Assembly (NCBI GenBank): GCA_012034405.1
Contig: JAAVLZ010000006.1
Coordinates: forward strand, 1-64,000
Direction: 5' to 3'
Length of the DNA: 64,000 nt
From: Oscillospiraceae bacterium HV4-5-C5C
Lineage (GTDB): Bacteria; Bacillota; Clostridia; Saccharofermentanales; Fastidiosipilaceae
Shown piece after piece: positions 8,737 through 17,616 of the stretch (position 1 is its first letter; each line of letters opens with the position of its first letter). The notes beneath the pieces are model-generated. The model saw only the letters and a list, made by a program, of their open reading frames with translations. It did not search any database and was not told where the DNA came from. A program made the translations under genes and the position numbers.

Positions 8737-9294
8737 ATGAACTATTTAATCGCGTCTGATCTGCACGGTTCGGCGTATTATACTGAGCTGCTCCTGGAGC
8801 GTTGGGAGCAGACCCCGGCTGACCGGCTGCTGCTGCTGGGTGATCTGCTATATCACGGTCCCCGCAATGACCTGCCGGAGGTTTACGCGCCCAAGCGTGT
8901 CATTGAACAGCTGAACCGCCTGTCTGAGGTGATCTTAGCCTGCCGCGGCAACTGTGATGCGGAAGTGGATCAGATGGTGCTGAATTTCCCGCTCATGTCA
9001 GACTATGTCATGCTGGAAGCAGCCGGTCACAGTATCTTTATGACCCACGGCCACGTGTATGATGAAAACCGCCACCCCTATTTGGTTCCGGGCAGCATTA
9101 TACTGCATGGACACACCCATATTCCGGCCCTGCAAAAGCAAGCCGATGGCGTCTGGTATCTTAATCCAGGTTCTGTAGCTATCCCCAAAGGGGGCAGCCA
9201 GCATAGTTACATGACCTTGATTGATGGCCAGCTGGCGCTCCGGAGCCTGCAGGACGGCAGTATATTACAGCAGCTGAATCTGGCAGACCTCTGA
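8737..9294 (+). CDS. yfcE: YfcE/MJ0936-like metallophosphoesterase
   Basis: A 185-residue calcineurin-like phosphodiesterase. It has the metal-binding motifs SDLHG at residues 8-12, LLGDLLYHGPRN, CRGNCDAEVD, THGHVY and the closing GHTHIP, in canonical order. YfcE-type enzymes hydrolyse phosphodiesters in vitro, and their physiological substrate is not settled. It sits between the second DAHP synthase and aroB, in the same direction, with a GAGAGG ribosome site. No direct role in aromatic synthesis is known, so it may be a passenger. Confidence 0.87.
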   Translation: MNYLIASDLHGSAYYTELLLERWEQTPADRLLLLGDLLYHGPRNDLPEVYAPKRVIEQLNRLSEVILACRGNCDAEVDQMVLNFPLMSDYVMLEAAGHSIFMTHGHVYDENRHPYLVPGSIILHGHTHIPALQKQADGVWYLNPGSVAIPKGGSQHSYMTLIDGQLALRSLQDGSILQQLNLADL

Positions 9295-9375
9295 CCGCCT
9301 GCCGGAGCGCGTGTATAATTAACGATATCAGTACTGCCGCCCCTGGCTGGGGCTAGTTTTAGGGAGGATCAATCC

Positions 9376-10506
9376 ATGTCTGAAATTATTGTGAGGACCA
9401 GCAGTAAAGACTACAGCATCCGCATCCAGAATGGCTTGCTGGAACAGCCCGGCCGTTATGCCGCCAGACTGATCTCCGGCCGCCGCGTGGCGGTCATCTC
9501 TGACGAGACCGTGGCGGAGCTTTATTTAAGCCCGGTGCTCAAAAGTTTTTATCAGGCTGGTTTCAAGACAGCTTCATTTGCTATGCCCGCGGGTGAGGCT
9601 CACAAAAATATACGGACGCTGGAACGGGTTTATGAAGCGCTGTACGCCGCTGAACTCACCCGTAAAGATCTGGTGGTGGCCCTGGGCGGCGGGGTAGTCG
9701 GGGACCTGGCGGGTTTTGCCGCGGCTACCTACCAGCGCGGGGTGAGGCTGCTGCAGATGCCTACCTCCCTGATGGCCCAGGTAGATTCCTCCGTCGGGGG
9801 GAAAACCGCCATTGACATGCCTTTTGGCAAAAACATGGTAGGCGCGTTTTATCAGCCACAGGCAGTGCTGATAGACCCGCTGGCTTTGCGCACCCTGCCG
9901 CGGGAGCGGCTGGCAGACGGCATGGCGGAAGTTATTAAATACGGCTGCATCAAGGATGCGGAGCTTTTTAGTAAAATCGAACAGCAGCGGGCTGACCTGG
10001 AGTGGATGGTCGACCGTTCAGTCAGGATTAAAGCGGCGGTGGTCAGACAGGATGAATATGATACCGGTGAGCGCATGCTGCTGAACTTTGGCCATACCCT
10101 GGGACACGCGATTGAAAGGGCGACCGAATATACTCAGTATACGCATGGTGAGGCCGTGGCTATCGGCATGCGTCTGGCCTGCCGGCTGGGCGAAAAACTG
10201 GGTGTGACCCCGGAAGCTGTGCGGCCCCGCCTGACCCGCCTGCTGAAACAGTGGCGGCTGCCGCTGCACGTGCCCCCGGTTGAACTGTCCAGGATCCTGG
10301 CGGCAGTGGGGGCGGATAAAAAGCATCTGGGAGATAAACTGAACCTGATTTTACTGACTCAGATCGGTGAGGCCGTGATCCGGCCGCTGACTCGCGAAGA
10401 ATATGAGCCGTTGATCGCTGAGGTCTGGACAGAAGCGCTGGCGGAGACAGCGGCTGACGGCAGGACGGCCGCGGCGGCGTCAGCGGGCGGCGGAAGCGTC
10501 CAGTGA
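9376..10506 (+). CDS. aroB: 3-dehydroquinate synthase
   Basis: Cyclises DAHP to 3-dehydroquinate using NAD and a divalent metal. The 376-residue protein has the family motifs GEAHKNIRTLERVYEAL, LGGGVVGDLAGFAA, PTSLMAQVDSSVGGKT, GKNMVGAFYQP, GMAEVIKYG and the metal-binding LNFGHTLGHAIE. The last 25 residues are Ala/Gly-rich and beyond the usual end. AGGGAGG lies just before the ATG. A TATAAT at 9314-9319 may be part of a local promoter but has no good -35 partner. The stop overlaps the GTG start of aroA. Confidence 0.95.
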   Translation: MSEIIVRTSSKDYSIRIQNGLLEQPGRYAARLISGRRVAVISDETVAELYLSPVLKSFYQAGFKTASFAMPAGEAHKNIRTLERVYEALYAAELTRKDLVVALGGGVVGDLAGFAAATYQRGVRLLQMPTSLMAQVDSSVGGKTAIDMPFGKNMVGAFYQPQAVLIDPLALRTLPRERLADGMAEVIKYGCIKDAELFSKIEQQRADLEWMVDRSVRIKAAVVRQDEYDTGERMLLNFGHTLGHAIERATEYTQYTHGEAVAIGMRLACRLGEKLGVTPEAVRPRLTRLLKQWRLPLHVPPVELSRILAAVGADKKHLGDKLNLILLTQIGEAVIRPLTREEYEPLIAEVWTEALAETAADGRTAAAASAGGGSVQ

Positions 10507-12077
10507 CCCCGGCAACAGATTGGCAGGTCTGTCCGGGCTGCCTGCAGGGCAGCCTGGAGCCGCCGGTTTCAAAAAGTCTGGCTCACCGGGTTTTAATAGC
10601 TTCCTGGCTGGCAGAGCCATACAGCTGCACTGCTGACGGACTGGACCGGCTCCGGCTGACCCGCCCCGCCTCTGAAGATTTAGCGGCTACCGCGGGCGCG
10701 CTGGCGGACTGGGCCAGACTTGGCTGCCGCCCGGAATCAGGCGGAGCGGCGCCTGCTGCCGGGACGGCTTCAGGCTGGCCTGAAGTGGACATGGGAGAGT
10801 CCGGCACGACCCTGCGCCTGCTGCTGCCGGTATTTGCTGCCCTGCAGAGCCTGCCGGGCAGCGGCCCCGGCACGCCGGTCTGCCTGACCGGCCACGGCCG
10901 CCTGCCTTTCCGGCCCCTGACGGATCTCCAGACCGCGCTGCGGGCGGCCGGCGCCAGGCTTGAGCCTGCCGGCGAGGCCCTGCGAGACCGTTCGCGGGTG
11001 CTGCCGCTGGCCGTTGCGGCTGGCCTGAACGCCGGTACCTTTACCTTGCCGGGCAATATCAGCTCTCAATATATCAGCGGCTTGCTATTTGCTCTGCCGC
11101 TGTTGCCTGGCACGAGCCGCCTGCGTTTAAGCACGGCGCTGGAATCCTCCGGCTATGTGAGGATGACTGAGGCGGTACTGCGCTGCTATGGCATCAGCTT
11201 TTCCTTTGATTCCCGGGACGGAGCGGGCGGCAGCTGGACCATCCCGGGCGGGCAGCGTTACTGCTGTCCCGGGGACCCGGCGGCGGTGACGGCCTTGCTG
11301 GAGACAGACTGCAGTCAGGCGGCATTCTGGCTGACCGCGGTATATATCGGCCACCCGCTGCGTATCCTGCGCCTCCCATATCCTTCCTTGCAGGGCGACA
11401 GCTCCATCAGCAGCATCCTGACGGCGCTGGCTGCATGGAGACGGGCGTGGCTGACTGAAAACGGCCTGGATCCTGACTGGACCCCGCTGGCGGCCGGCAC
11501 CTCAGCCTCCGCTCCCTTGCCCGCGCTGCCTTACGGCCCGCTGCCGGCGCAGCCTGCGGCTGCCTGTCTGAACTGGGGACAGGGTATCTGGGTAAATTGT
11601 CAGGAGGTGCCGGACCTGGTCCCGATTGTGGCCCTGGCCGCGGCCCTGACGCCCGGCTGTCACTATCTTTGCGGCCTGGACCGGCTTCGTTATAAGGAAA
11701 GTGACCGGCTGGCAGCTACCTGCCAAAGCCTGAATGTCCTGGGGGCCAGCCTTCAGCCCGGCCGGATGAGCCTGGACTGGCAGCCCTGCGGCGGCAGTCA
11801 GCCTGATTTTACGCCGGAGGTCACAGGCTCAGGCAGTCCGCAGACAGGACCGGCGGCCCTGCGGATTGCAGGCCTTGAACCCGGCCAGAAACTGAAGGGA
11901 CAGGTCGGCTATTGCCATCATGATCACCGCCTGGCCATGATGCTCAGTGTGGCAGCTACTGTAGCTGCAGCACCGATCAGTCTTGACGATCCCGCCGCGG
12001 TGGCCAAGTCTTACCCGGACTTCTGGTCTGACTGGGAAAGCCTGGGCGGTCACCTGCTGCACGGTGAACCGACGTAA
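10503..12077 (+). CDS. aroA: 5-enolpyruvylshikimate-3-phosphate synthase, enlarged
   Basis: Transfers enolpyruvyl from PEP to shikimate-3-phosphate. It starts at a GTG overlapping the aroB stop (GTGA). All expected active-site segments are present: PVSKSLAHR, GESGTTLRLL, LPFRPLTD, GNISSQYISGLLF, the EVPDLVPI aspartate, LRYKESDR, HHDHRLAMM and KSYPDF. At 524 residues it is about 90 longer than typical AroA. The extra length lies in loops, mainly around residues 55-75, 310-350 and 430-450, all rich in Ala, Pro and Gly. The conserved glycine of the PEP site is retained. Function as EPSP synthase is secure; the role of the insertions is unknown. Confidence 0.94.
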   Translation: MTPATDWQVCPGCLQGSLEPPVSKSLAHRVLIASWLAEPYSCTADGLDRLRLTRPASEDLAATAGALADWARLGCRPESGGAAPAAGTASGWPEVDMGESGTTLRLLLPVFAALQSLPGSGPGTPVCLTGHGRLPFRPLTDLQTALRAAGARLEPAGEALRDRSRVLPLAVAAGLNAGTFTLPGNISSQYISGLLFALPLLPGTSRLRLSTALESSGYVRMTEAVLRCYGISFSFDSRDGAGGSWTIPGGQRYCCPGDPAAVTALLETDCSQAAFWLTAVYIGHPLRILRLPYPSLQGDSSISSILTALAAWRRAWLTENGLDPDWTPLAAGTSASAPLPALPYGPLPAQPAAACLNWGQGIWVNCQEVPDLVPIVALAAALTPGCHYLCGLDRLRYKESDRLAATCQSLNVLGASLQPGRMSLDWQPCGGSQPDFTPEVTGSGSPQTGPAALRIAGLEPGQKLKGQVGYCHHDHRLAMMLSVAATVAAAPISLDDPAAVAKSYPDFWSDWESLGGHLLHGEPT

Positions 12078-12108
12078 AGTAGTGTAAGATATTGGTCACT
12101 GACCGGGT

Positions 12109-12140
12109 AAGCCTGATTTACCAGGACAGGCTTTATATAT
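12109..12140 (+). other. Weak hairpin between aroA and aroC
   Basis: AAGCCTG at 12109-12115 pairs with CAGGCTT at 12127-12133, followed by an alternating TATATATA stretch. It could be a weak terminator or processing site, but there is no true T run and aroC continues the cluster 23 bases later. Confidence 0.25.
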
Positions 12141-12162
12141 ATGACTGACGGAGGAAGAACGG

Positions 12163-13266
12163 ATGGGATCAATCTGGGGACAGACGCTGAAAATCAGCCT
12201 TTTTGGAGAATCGCACGGTCGCGGGATCGGGGTGGTACTGGATAATTTACCTCCGGGAGAACCTTTGGATGAGGCGGCGATTCGCGGCCAGCTGGATCGC
12301 AGACGCCCGGGCAGAGAGATCTGGTCCACGCCGCGCAGTGAGTTTGATGTGCCGGAAATTTTATCAGGCTTCTGGCAGGGGCGCACCACCGGGACCCCCC
12401 TGGCCGCCATAATCCGCAATAAGGATACCCGTTCTGAGGACTACCGTAATCTGGAAACCATCCCCCGACCCGGCCACGCTGATCTGACCGGCCTGATGCG
12501 CTATGACGGCGCGGGGGACCCGCGCGGCGGCGGCCATTTTTCAGGCCGCATCACGGCCCCGCTGACCTTTGCCGGCGCGGTCTGTGCCCAGATCCTGGCC
12601 CGGCGCGGCGTAGCGATCTGCGCGCATATAGCGGAAATTGCCGGGATTCCCGACCGCCAGCCGGACCCGGCGGCGCCGGATCTGCCGGCGCTGCAAAAAG
12701 TCAGGGATAAACTGTTTCCGGTGCTGGATGACGCTGCCGGCGAGGCCATGAAGGCCGCCATTGAAGCGGCGCGGATGGATACGGATTCCGTGGGCGGGGT
12801 CATCCAGGTCATCGTCACCGGCTTTCCCGCCGGCATAGGGGATCCTATGTTTGGCGGGCTGGAGCCGCAGCTGGCGTCTATACTGATGGCTATACCGGCG
12901 GTTAAGGGCGTCGAGTTTGGAGATGGCTTTGCCGCGGCGCGCCGCAGAGGGTCCCAGAACAATGATTCGCCGGCTTTTGTCGACCAAGATGGCCAGAAGC
13001 AGATCCGCCTGCGCACCAATCACGGGGGCGGAGCGGATGGCGGTATTTCAAACGGCATGCCCCTGTGCATTCGCATAGCTGTCAAACCGACCGCATCAAT
13101 TGGCCGGGAGCAGGACAGCATAGACCTGACCCGGGAGGAGAATACCCGGCTGGTAGTCCGGGGCCGTCATGATCCCTGTATTGTGCCGCGCGCGCTGCCG
13201 GTGGCGGAAAGTGCCGTGGCCGTCTGTCTGCTGGACCGCTACCTGACCTCCGGTCACTTTAAGTAG
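12163..13266 (+). CDS. aroC: Chorismate synthase
   Basis: Converts EPSP to chorismate with reduced FMN. The 367 residues are the normal family length. Signatures seen are GQTLKISLFGESHG near the N-terminus with the catalytic histidine, DRRRPG, the RPGHADL segment, GAGDPRGGGHFSGR, and NHGGGADGGISNG followed by IAVKPTAS. A GAGGAAG ribosome site lies about 8 bases before the ATG. It follows aroA by 85 bases and precedes pheA in the same direction. Confidence 0.95.
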   Translation: MGSIWGQTLKISLFGESHGRGIGVVLDNLPPGEPLDEAAIRGQLDRRRPGREIWSTPRSEFDVPEILSGFWQGRTTGTPLAAIIRNKDTRSEDYRNLETIPRPGHADLTGLMRYDGAGDPRGGGHFSGRITAPLTFAGAVCAQILARRGVAICAHIAEIAGIPDRQPDPAAPDLPALQKVRDKLFPVLDDAAGEAMKAAIEAARMDTDSVGGVIQVIVTGFPAGIGDPMFGGLEPQLASILMAIPAVKGVEFGDGFAAARRRGSQNNDSPAFVDQDGQKQIRLRTNHGGGADGGISNGMPLCIRIAVKPTASIGREQDSIDLTREENTRLVVRGRHDPCIVPRALPVAESAVAVCLLDRYLTSGHFK

Positions 13267-13326
13267 GCGGCAGAAGGCGGCAGGCAGACACTGGCAGCAG
13301 ATTTCAGGCGCGGAGGATGGAGAAAA

Positions 13327-14574
13327 ATGGATAAAGTTAAAAGCGAATCAATAAATGAATCAGATAAAACGGCAGAAACGCTCAAAGCTGCTTCAGCGGC
13401 TGCGGCGGCAGCCGCCGCAGCGCCGGATCAGCTTTCTCTGGAGCAGCTGCGGACGGAGCTGAATGAGCTGGATCAGGAGATCCTGGACCGAGCGGCTAGA
13501 CGCTGGTCACTGGCAGACGCGATTTATCAGGCCAAGCAGGCCCAGGGCAGCAGCATCCGGGACATTGTCCAGGAGCAGCGCAAAGTAGATGAACTGACCG
13601 AGCAGCTGCCGCCGCAGCAGGCTGACTGCCGTTATATGGCCCGTTCGCTGCTGCAGACGTTAATGCGCACGGAGCGCTCCCTGCAGTATCGCAGTGCTTT
13701 GCGGCACAACCCGGACTGGGAACCCGGCGGTCTGATCCGCCGCGCGGCTAACCAGCTGCCGGCGTACAAGGTGGTGGCCTGTCAAGGCAGCTTTGGCTCT
13801 TATACCTCCCAGGCCGCGGCGGTACTGTTTCCGGGAGCTACCGCGCTGCCGGTCCGCACCTTTGCGGAGACCTGCCGCCAGGTGGTGGATGATAATGTAC
13901 CGGTAGCCGTCCTGCCGCTGGAAAATTCAACCGCGGGCACCGTGGGGGATGTCTATCATCTGCTTGATCAGTATAAGCTGTATATTATTGCCAGCAATAC
14001 CCAAAGCATTCATCATATGCTGCTGGCTCCTTCCGGCAGCAGCCTGACTAAAATCCGCCGGGTGGTTTCCCATCCGCAGGCGCTGGCGCAATGCTCCACA
14101 ATTATTAAAGGTATGGGCTGGGAGACGGAAGAAAGCGGGAATACCGCCTTTGCCGCGGAGCATGTCGCGCTGTTAAACGATCCGACTGTCGCGGCCATCG
14201 CTTCTGAAGACGCGGCGGCAGCGTATGGCCTGGCTGTGATCAGCAGTGAAATTACAAATAACAAGGATAACCAGACCCGTTTTATCGCGGTGAGCCGGCA
14301 GCCAGTCATTACAAAAGACGCTAACCGGATTGCCCTGATTTTGAGCCTGGCCCATCAGAGCGGTTCGCTGGCCCGCTTGCTGAACCTGTTTGGAGAAGCT
14401 GATCTGAACCTGACCAAGATCCAGTCCCTGCCGGTGCCCCAGCGCCCCTGGGAATATCATTTCTACCTGGATATCGCCGCACCCTCCGGAGACCGGCAGG
14501 CGCTGGCGGTGCTGTACCAGTTAAGTCAGGAAGTCCAGGATCTGAAGTTTTTAGGCTGGTTTCAGGAGTCCTGA
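13327..14574 (+). CDS. pheA: Bifunctional chorismate mutase / prephenate dehydratase
   Basis: Makes phenylpyruvate from chorismate by way of prephenate. The 415 residues contain an AroQ-type chorismate mutase (about 34-120; LRTELNELDQEILD and the RKVDELTEQL helix), a prephenate dehydratase (about 146-320; CQGSFGSYTSQAA, LPLENSTAGTVGDVYHLL and the catalytic DNQTRF), and a C-terminal ACT domain from about 333. The ACT domain has SGSLARLLNLF and LTKIQSLP where the common Phe-binding motifs are GALV and ESRP, so feedback may differ. The first 33 residues are an unusual Ala-rich leader with nine alanines in a row. It closes the aromatic cluster. Confidence 0.94.
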   Translation: MDKVKSESINESDKTAETLKAASAAAAAAAAAPDQLSLEQLRTELNELDQEILDRAARRWSLADAIYQAKQAQGSSIRDIVQEQRKVDELTEQLPPQQADCRYMARSLLQTLMRTERSLQYRSALRHNPDWEPGGLIRRAANQLPAYKVVACQGSFGSYTSQAAAVLFPGATALPVRTFAETCRQVVDDNVPVAVLPLENSTAGTVGDVYHLLDQYKLYIIASNTQSIHHMLLAPSGSSLTKIRRVVSHPQALAQCSTIIKGMGWETEESGNTAFAAEHVALLNDPTVAAIASEDAAAAYGLAVISSEITNNKDNQTRFIAVSRQPVITKDANRIALILSLAHQSGSLARLLNLFGEADLNLTKIQSLPVPQRPWEYHFYLDIAAPSGDRQALAVLYQLSQEVQDLKFLGWFQES

Positions 14575-14672
14575 GCAACCCTGACCGCGAGCTGCCGCAA
14601 CCTGTCGCCCGCTGGAGCTGCCGCTCCCCGCTGGCTGCAAACTGCCCCCTGATATGTAGAGGAGTTAAATGA

Positions 14673-15467
14673 ATGATACAAATAGAGAATGTCAGTAAGT
14701 CCTATGATGGCAAGACCCTGGCGGTAAAGCCCATGCAGCTGGAAATCCGTTCCGGTGAAATCTTTGGCTTCCTGGGTCCTAACGGCGCCGGCAAGACCAC
14801 CACGCTCAAAATGATTACCGGCATCCTGCAACCAGACAGCGGACGCATCCTGCTGGACGGTCATGACATTGTCCAGGATCCGCTGGAAGCCAAGCGCAGC
14901 TTTGGCTTTGTGCCAGATGATCCCAATATCTTCCTGCGGCTTAAGGGGGTGGAGTATCTTCGCTTTATTGCGGATATATATGACGTACCGGCAGCAGTTC
15001 GCGAAGACCGTGTCACCCGCCTGGCGGATACCTTTGGCCTGACCGACGTCCTGGGAGACACCTTGCAGAGTTACTCTCATGGCATGCGGCAGAAAATGAT
15101 TCTGGCCGGCGCCTTGCTGCATGAGCCGCCGGTCTGGATCCTGGATGAACCGATGACGGGTCTGGATCCCAAATCTTCTTTTGAGCTCAAGCAGATGATG
15201 CGGGAGCACGCCGATCACGGCCATACCGTACTGTTTTCAACCCATGTGCTGGAAGTGGCGGAGAAGGTCTGCGACCGGGTAGCGATTATTGATAAGGGCA
15301 GTATTCTGTTCTGCGGCGCTATTGCTGAGTTGCGGCAGCATTATAGCGAAAACAGTTCTCTGGAAGCAATGTTCCTGCAGCTGACCGAAGGGTTTGAGCA
15401 GCAGGAGCAGCAGGCCGGCAGCCAGGCCGCGGCTGAAAACCTGCAGGAGGAAGCTAAGCATGGATAA
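14673..15467 (+). CDS. ABC transporter ATP-binding protein
   Basis: A 264-residue ABC ATPase with all motifs: Walker A FLGPNGAGKTT, the Q-loop region around FGFVPDDPN, an SHGMRQK signature in place of LSGGQ, Walker B WILDEPMTGLD and the H-loop FSTHVLEVAE. The non-canonical SHGMRQK signature is usual in the DrrA/NatA/CcmA-like exporter class. The C-terminal 30 residues are Gln/Glu-rich. AGAGGAG precedes the start by 7 bases. It pairs with the permease that overlaps its last 8 bases. The substrate is unknown. Confidence 0.9.
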   Translation: MIQIENVSKSYDGKTLAVKPMQLEIRSGEIFGFLGPNGAGKTTTLKMITGILQPDSGRILLDGHDIVQDPLEAKRSFGFVPDDPNIFLRLKGVEYLRFIADIYDVPAAVREDRVTRLADTFGLTDVLGDTLQSYSHGMRQKMILAGALLHEPPVWILDEPMTGLDPKSSFELKQMMREHADHGHTVLFSTHVLEVAEKVCDRVAIIDKGSILFCGAIAELRQHYSENSSLEAMFLQLTEGFEQQEQQAGSQAAAENLQEEAKHG

Positions 15468-17268
15468 GTATACCCTGAGCCTCAGACGCGTGCGGGTTTT
15501 AGTCCGGATGCTGTTGAAAAATACCCCGGTCATTGACCTGAAAAGTCCCCGGCGGCAACATCGCCTGGCCAGCCGTCTGACCGGCCGGCCGGGTCTGGAA
15601 ACCGCTAAAAAACCCAATCGCTGGGGAATGATTATCCTGTATGTCTTTTTATTTGGCTATCTGGCCTTTATCTCCGCGGCGATGGGTTATGTCAGCGGCC
15701 GCTCCCTGAGCTTCACCGGCCAGGCTGAGCTGCTGCCGGCCGTCCTGACGACGGCCTCAGCCATGCTGGCGCTGGTCTTTGGCTTTTTTTATGTTATCAG
15801 TGTTTTCTATCACTCGGATGACCTCACCACCCTGCTCTATCTGCCGTTTAAACCTGCTGAAATCATGATCGGCAAGTTTGCGGTCACCTTAATCTATGAG
15901 TATGTGATGAATGCCGCTTTTTTGCTGCCGGCTTTTATTGCCGGCGGGATCGGCGCGGGTTTTGGCGCCCATTATTATGTGCTGGTTCTGCTGGCTCAGT
16001 TCTTTATGCCGGTGGCGCCGCTGGCGGTAATGACCTTCCTGGTGGTTCTGCTGATGCGGTTTGCGCCCTTTGCCAAAAATAAAGATCGCTTTAATACCAT
16101 CAGCAGCATCGTGATCCTGGTTTTAGTCCTGGCCGGATCCATGTTTTTTTCCCTTAACAGCCAGAACAGCAGTGCCAGCAGCATCACTGGAGGGGTCGAC
16201 CTGAGCGGGCTGGCTGGCAGCAAACTCAACCGGGCGCTGTATCTTTTTCCCGGACTGCCCCTGCTGGTAAAATCCCTGGCACAGTCCCGGGTCTGGCCGG
16301 CGGTGGCTGACTTTGTGCTCTTTGTATTGCTGGCGCTGCTGACGCTGGCCGTTATGCTGCTGCTGGGGCAAGGCTTATATATCAGCGGGCTCACGGCCAT
16401 GAATCAGGGGGGGCACCGTCGCCGGCTCAGCCGCAGCCGTCTGGGCCGGGCCTTGAAGCCACGCGCCGCCTTGCTCAGTCTGATGAGCTTAGATTGGAAA
16501 CAGACCGTCCGCACCCCCGCTTTTCTGATGAATTGCGTCCTGGGTACGCTGATCGTGCCGATCGTATTTTTGATCTCCGGCATAGCCGGCCTGATCGGCG
16601 GTCTGGGGCAGGACTTCAGTCTGAGCTGGCTGGCCCAGGCCGGCCGCTATCTGGGCCGGACTTCACCTGTAACCTCCGGACAGGCGCATACGGAAGCCTT
16701 TGTTCTTGGAATTGTTGTTATTGCGGTTAATGGCGTGCTGGCTTTCCTCAGTAGTATCAATGGCATGGCTCCCAGCGCCCTGTCCCGCGAAGGTCAGAAT
16801 GCCTACTACATGAAACTGCTGCCGGCCAGCTATAACCGGCAGGTTCTGGCTAAGTGGATCAACGCCACGCTGGTGACCCTGCTGCCGGGGCTGCTGCTGA
16901 TAGTGGCTGCCGCAATTTTGCTGCGCCTGCCTTTTTATCTCAGCTTGTATGGCATTCTGGTCATGCTGAGCTGGTCTGGGCTGTCCAGCAGCGCAGGGAT
17001 TTTATTGGACCTGTATCGCCCGCGGCTGACCTGGGATAATGAGACCCAGGCGGTTAAAAATAATCTGGGCGTCCTGCTGGCCAACCTCTTGATTATCCTG
17101 CTGGCCGGCATCGGGGTCGGCCTGCAGCTGCTGTTGTTCCTGTGGCTGCATCTGGCCGCGCTGTGGCTGCTGCTGGCAGGTTTGCTGTACCTGCTGCTGG
17201 CTAATATCCTGCTGATTTGGCTGCTACGGCGTCAGGCGCCCCGGTTGCTGCGGCAGCTGGAGTTTTGA
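15460..17268 (+). CDS. ABC exporter permease subunit
   Basis: A 602-residue polytopic protein with about 12 hydrophobic segments after a basic N-terminal region of about 50 residues. The ATG at 15460 is preferred because GCAGGAGG lies 9 bases upstream. The open frame extends back to 15394, but that would give a longer overlap with the ATPase gene and no ribosome site. It overlaps the ATPase gene by 8 bases, so the two are coupled and should form one exporter. The protein resembles the large clostridial permeases that pair with NatA-like ATPases. Substrate unknown. A strong terminator follows at 17312. Confidence 0.8.
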   Translation: MDKYTLSLRRVRVLVRMLLKNTPVIDLKSPRRQHRLASRLTGRPGLETAKKPNRWGMIILYVFLFGYLAFISAAMGYVSGRSLSFTGQAELLPAVLTTASAMLALVFGFFYVISVFYHSDDLTTLLYLPFKPAEIMIGKFAVTLIYEYVMNAAFLLPAFIAGGIGAGFGAHYYVLVLLAQFFMPVAPLAVMTFLVVLLMRFAPFAKNKDRFNTISSIVILVLVLAGSMFFSLNSQNSSASSITGGVDLSGLAGSKLNRALYLFPGLPLLVKSLAQSRVWPAVADFVLFVLLALLTLAVMLLLGQGLYISGLTAMNQGGHRRRLSRSRLGRALKPRAALLSLMSLDWKQTVRTPAFLMNCVLGTLIVPIVFLISGIAGLIGGLGQDFSLSWLAQAGRYLGRTSPVTSGQAHTEAFVLGIVVIAVNGVLAFLSSINGMAPSALSREGQNAYYMKLLPASYNRQVLAKWINATLVTLLPGLLLIVAAAILLRLPFYLSLYGILVMLSWSGLSSSAGILLDLYRPRLTWDNETQAVKNNLGVLLANLLIILLAGIGVGLQLLLFLWLHLAALWLLLAGLLYLLLANILLIWLLRRQAPRLLRQLEF

Positions 17269-17311
17269 GCGCCGGCACCGCCGTCCATCTTCTGTCCCGG
17301 CAGCATAAAGA

Positions 17312-17358
17312 GCCTGCCGGAGCTGGTCTGATACGGACCGGCTCCGGCGGGCTTTTTT
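17312..17358 (+). terminator. Rho-independent terminator of the ABC exporter operon
   Basis: A 12-base stem, GCCTGCCGGAGC with GCTCCGGCGGGC (one G-T pair), encloses an inner GGTC/GGACC pairing and is followed directly by six T residues. Confidence 0.85.
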
Positions 17359-17520
17359 GGCGGACCGGAGCGGTGGCCGCGGCGACTTTGGTCAGGCCGC
17401 ACAGGAACAAAAGCTGCTGCTTGGCAATTGTGCACAAAGTCAGAGGACATAGCCGGCTTCCTCGAACAAATGCACAGCGAATTTTATATAAGTCTGGTGG
17501 TGGATGGATAAATTGCATAG

Positions 17521-17526
17521 TATAAT
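17521..17526 (+). promoter_or_regulatory. -10 element for the EF-G-like gene
   Basis: A perfect TATAAT lies 91 bases before the ATG at 17617. The -35 region at the right distance (TGGTGG) is weak, so only the -10 is called. Confidence 0.4.
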
Positions 17527-17616
17527 GGGGAAACAACCGGGAACGCGCCTGCAAATATCCTGAATCCCGGACCAGACGGTGGCGCCCCGGAACAAATGAG
17601 ATAGGGGGAATTGGAT

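Larger units (their letters stand above)
17269..17616. other. Intergenic region between ABC exporter and EF-G-like gene
   Basis: About 350 bases without a gene. It contains the terminator at 17312-17358 and a TATAAT hexamer near 17521 for the next gene. The rest, including the segment 17360-17495, shows no convincing coding sequence or RNA structure. Confidence 0.5.

Noticed and set aside
12501-13019. Long opposite-strand ORF over aroC (and similar ones over other genes, such as 5756-6214 and 53499-53900)
   Set aside because: They lie within strongly conserved genes and are open only because of the GC-rich third positions; the translations look like shadows.
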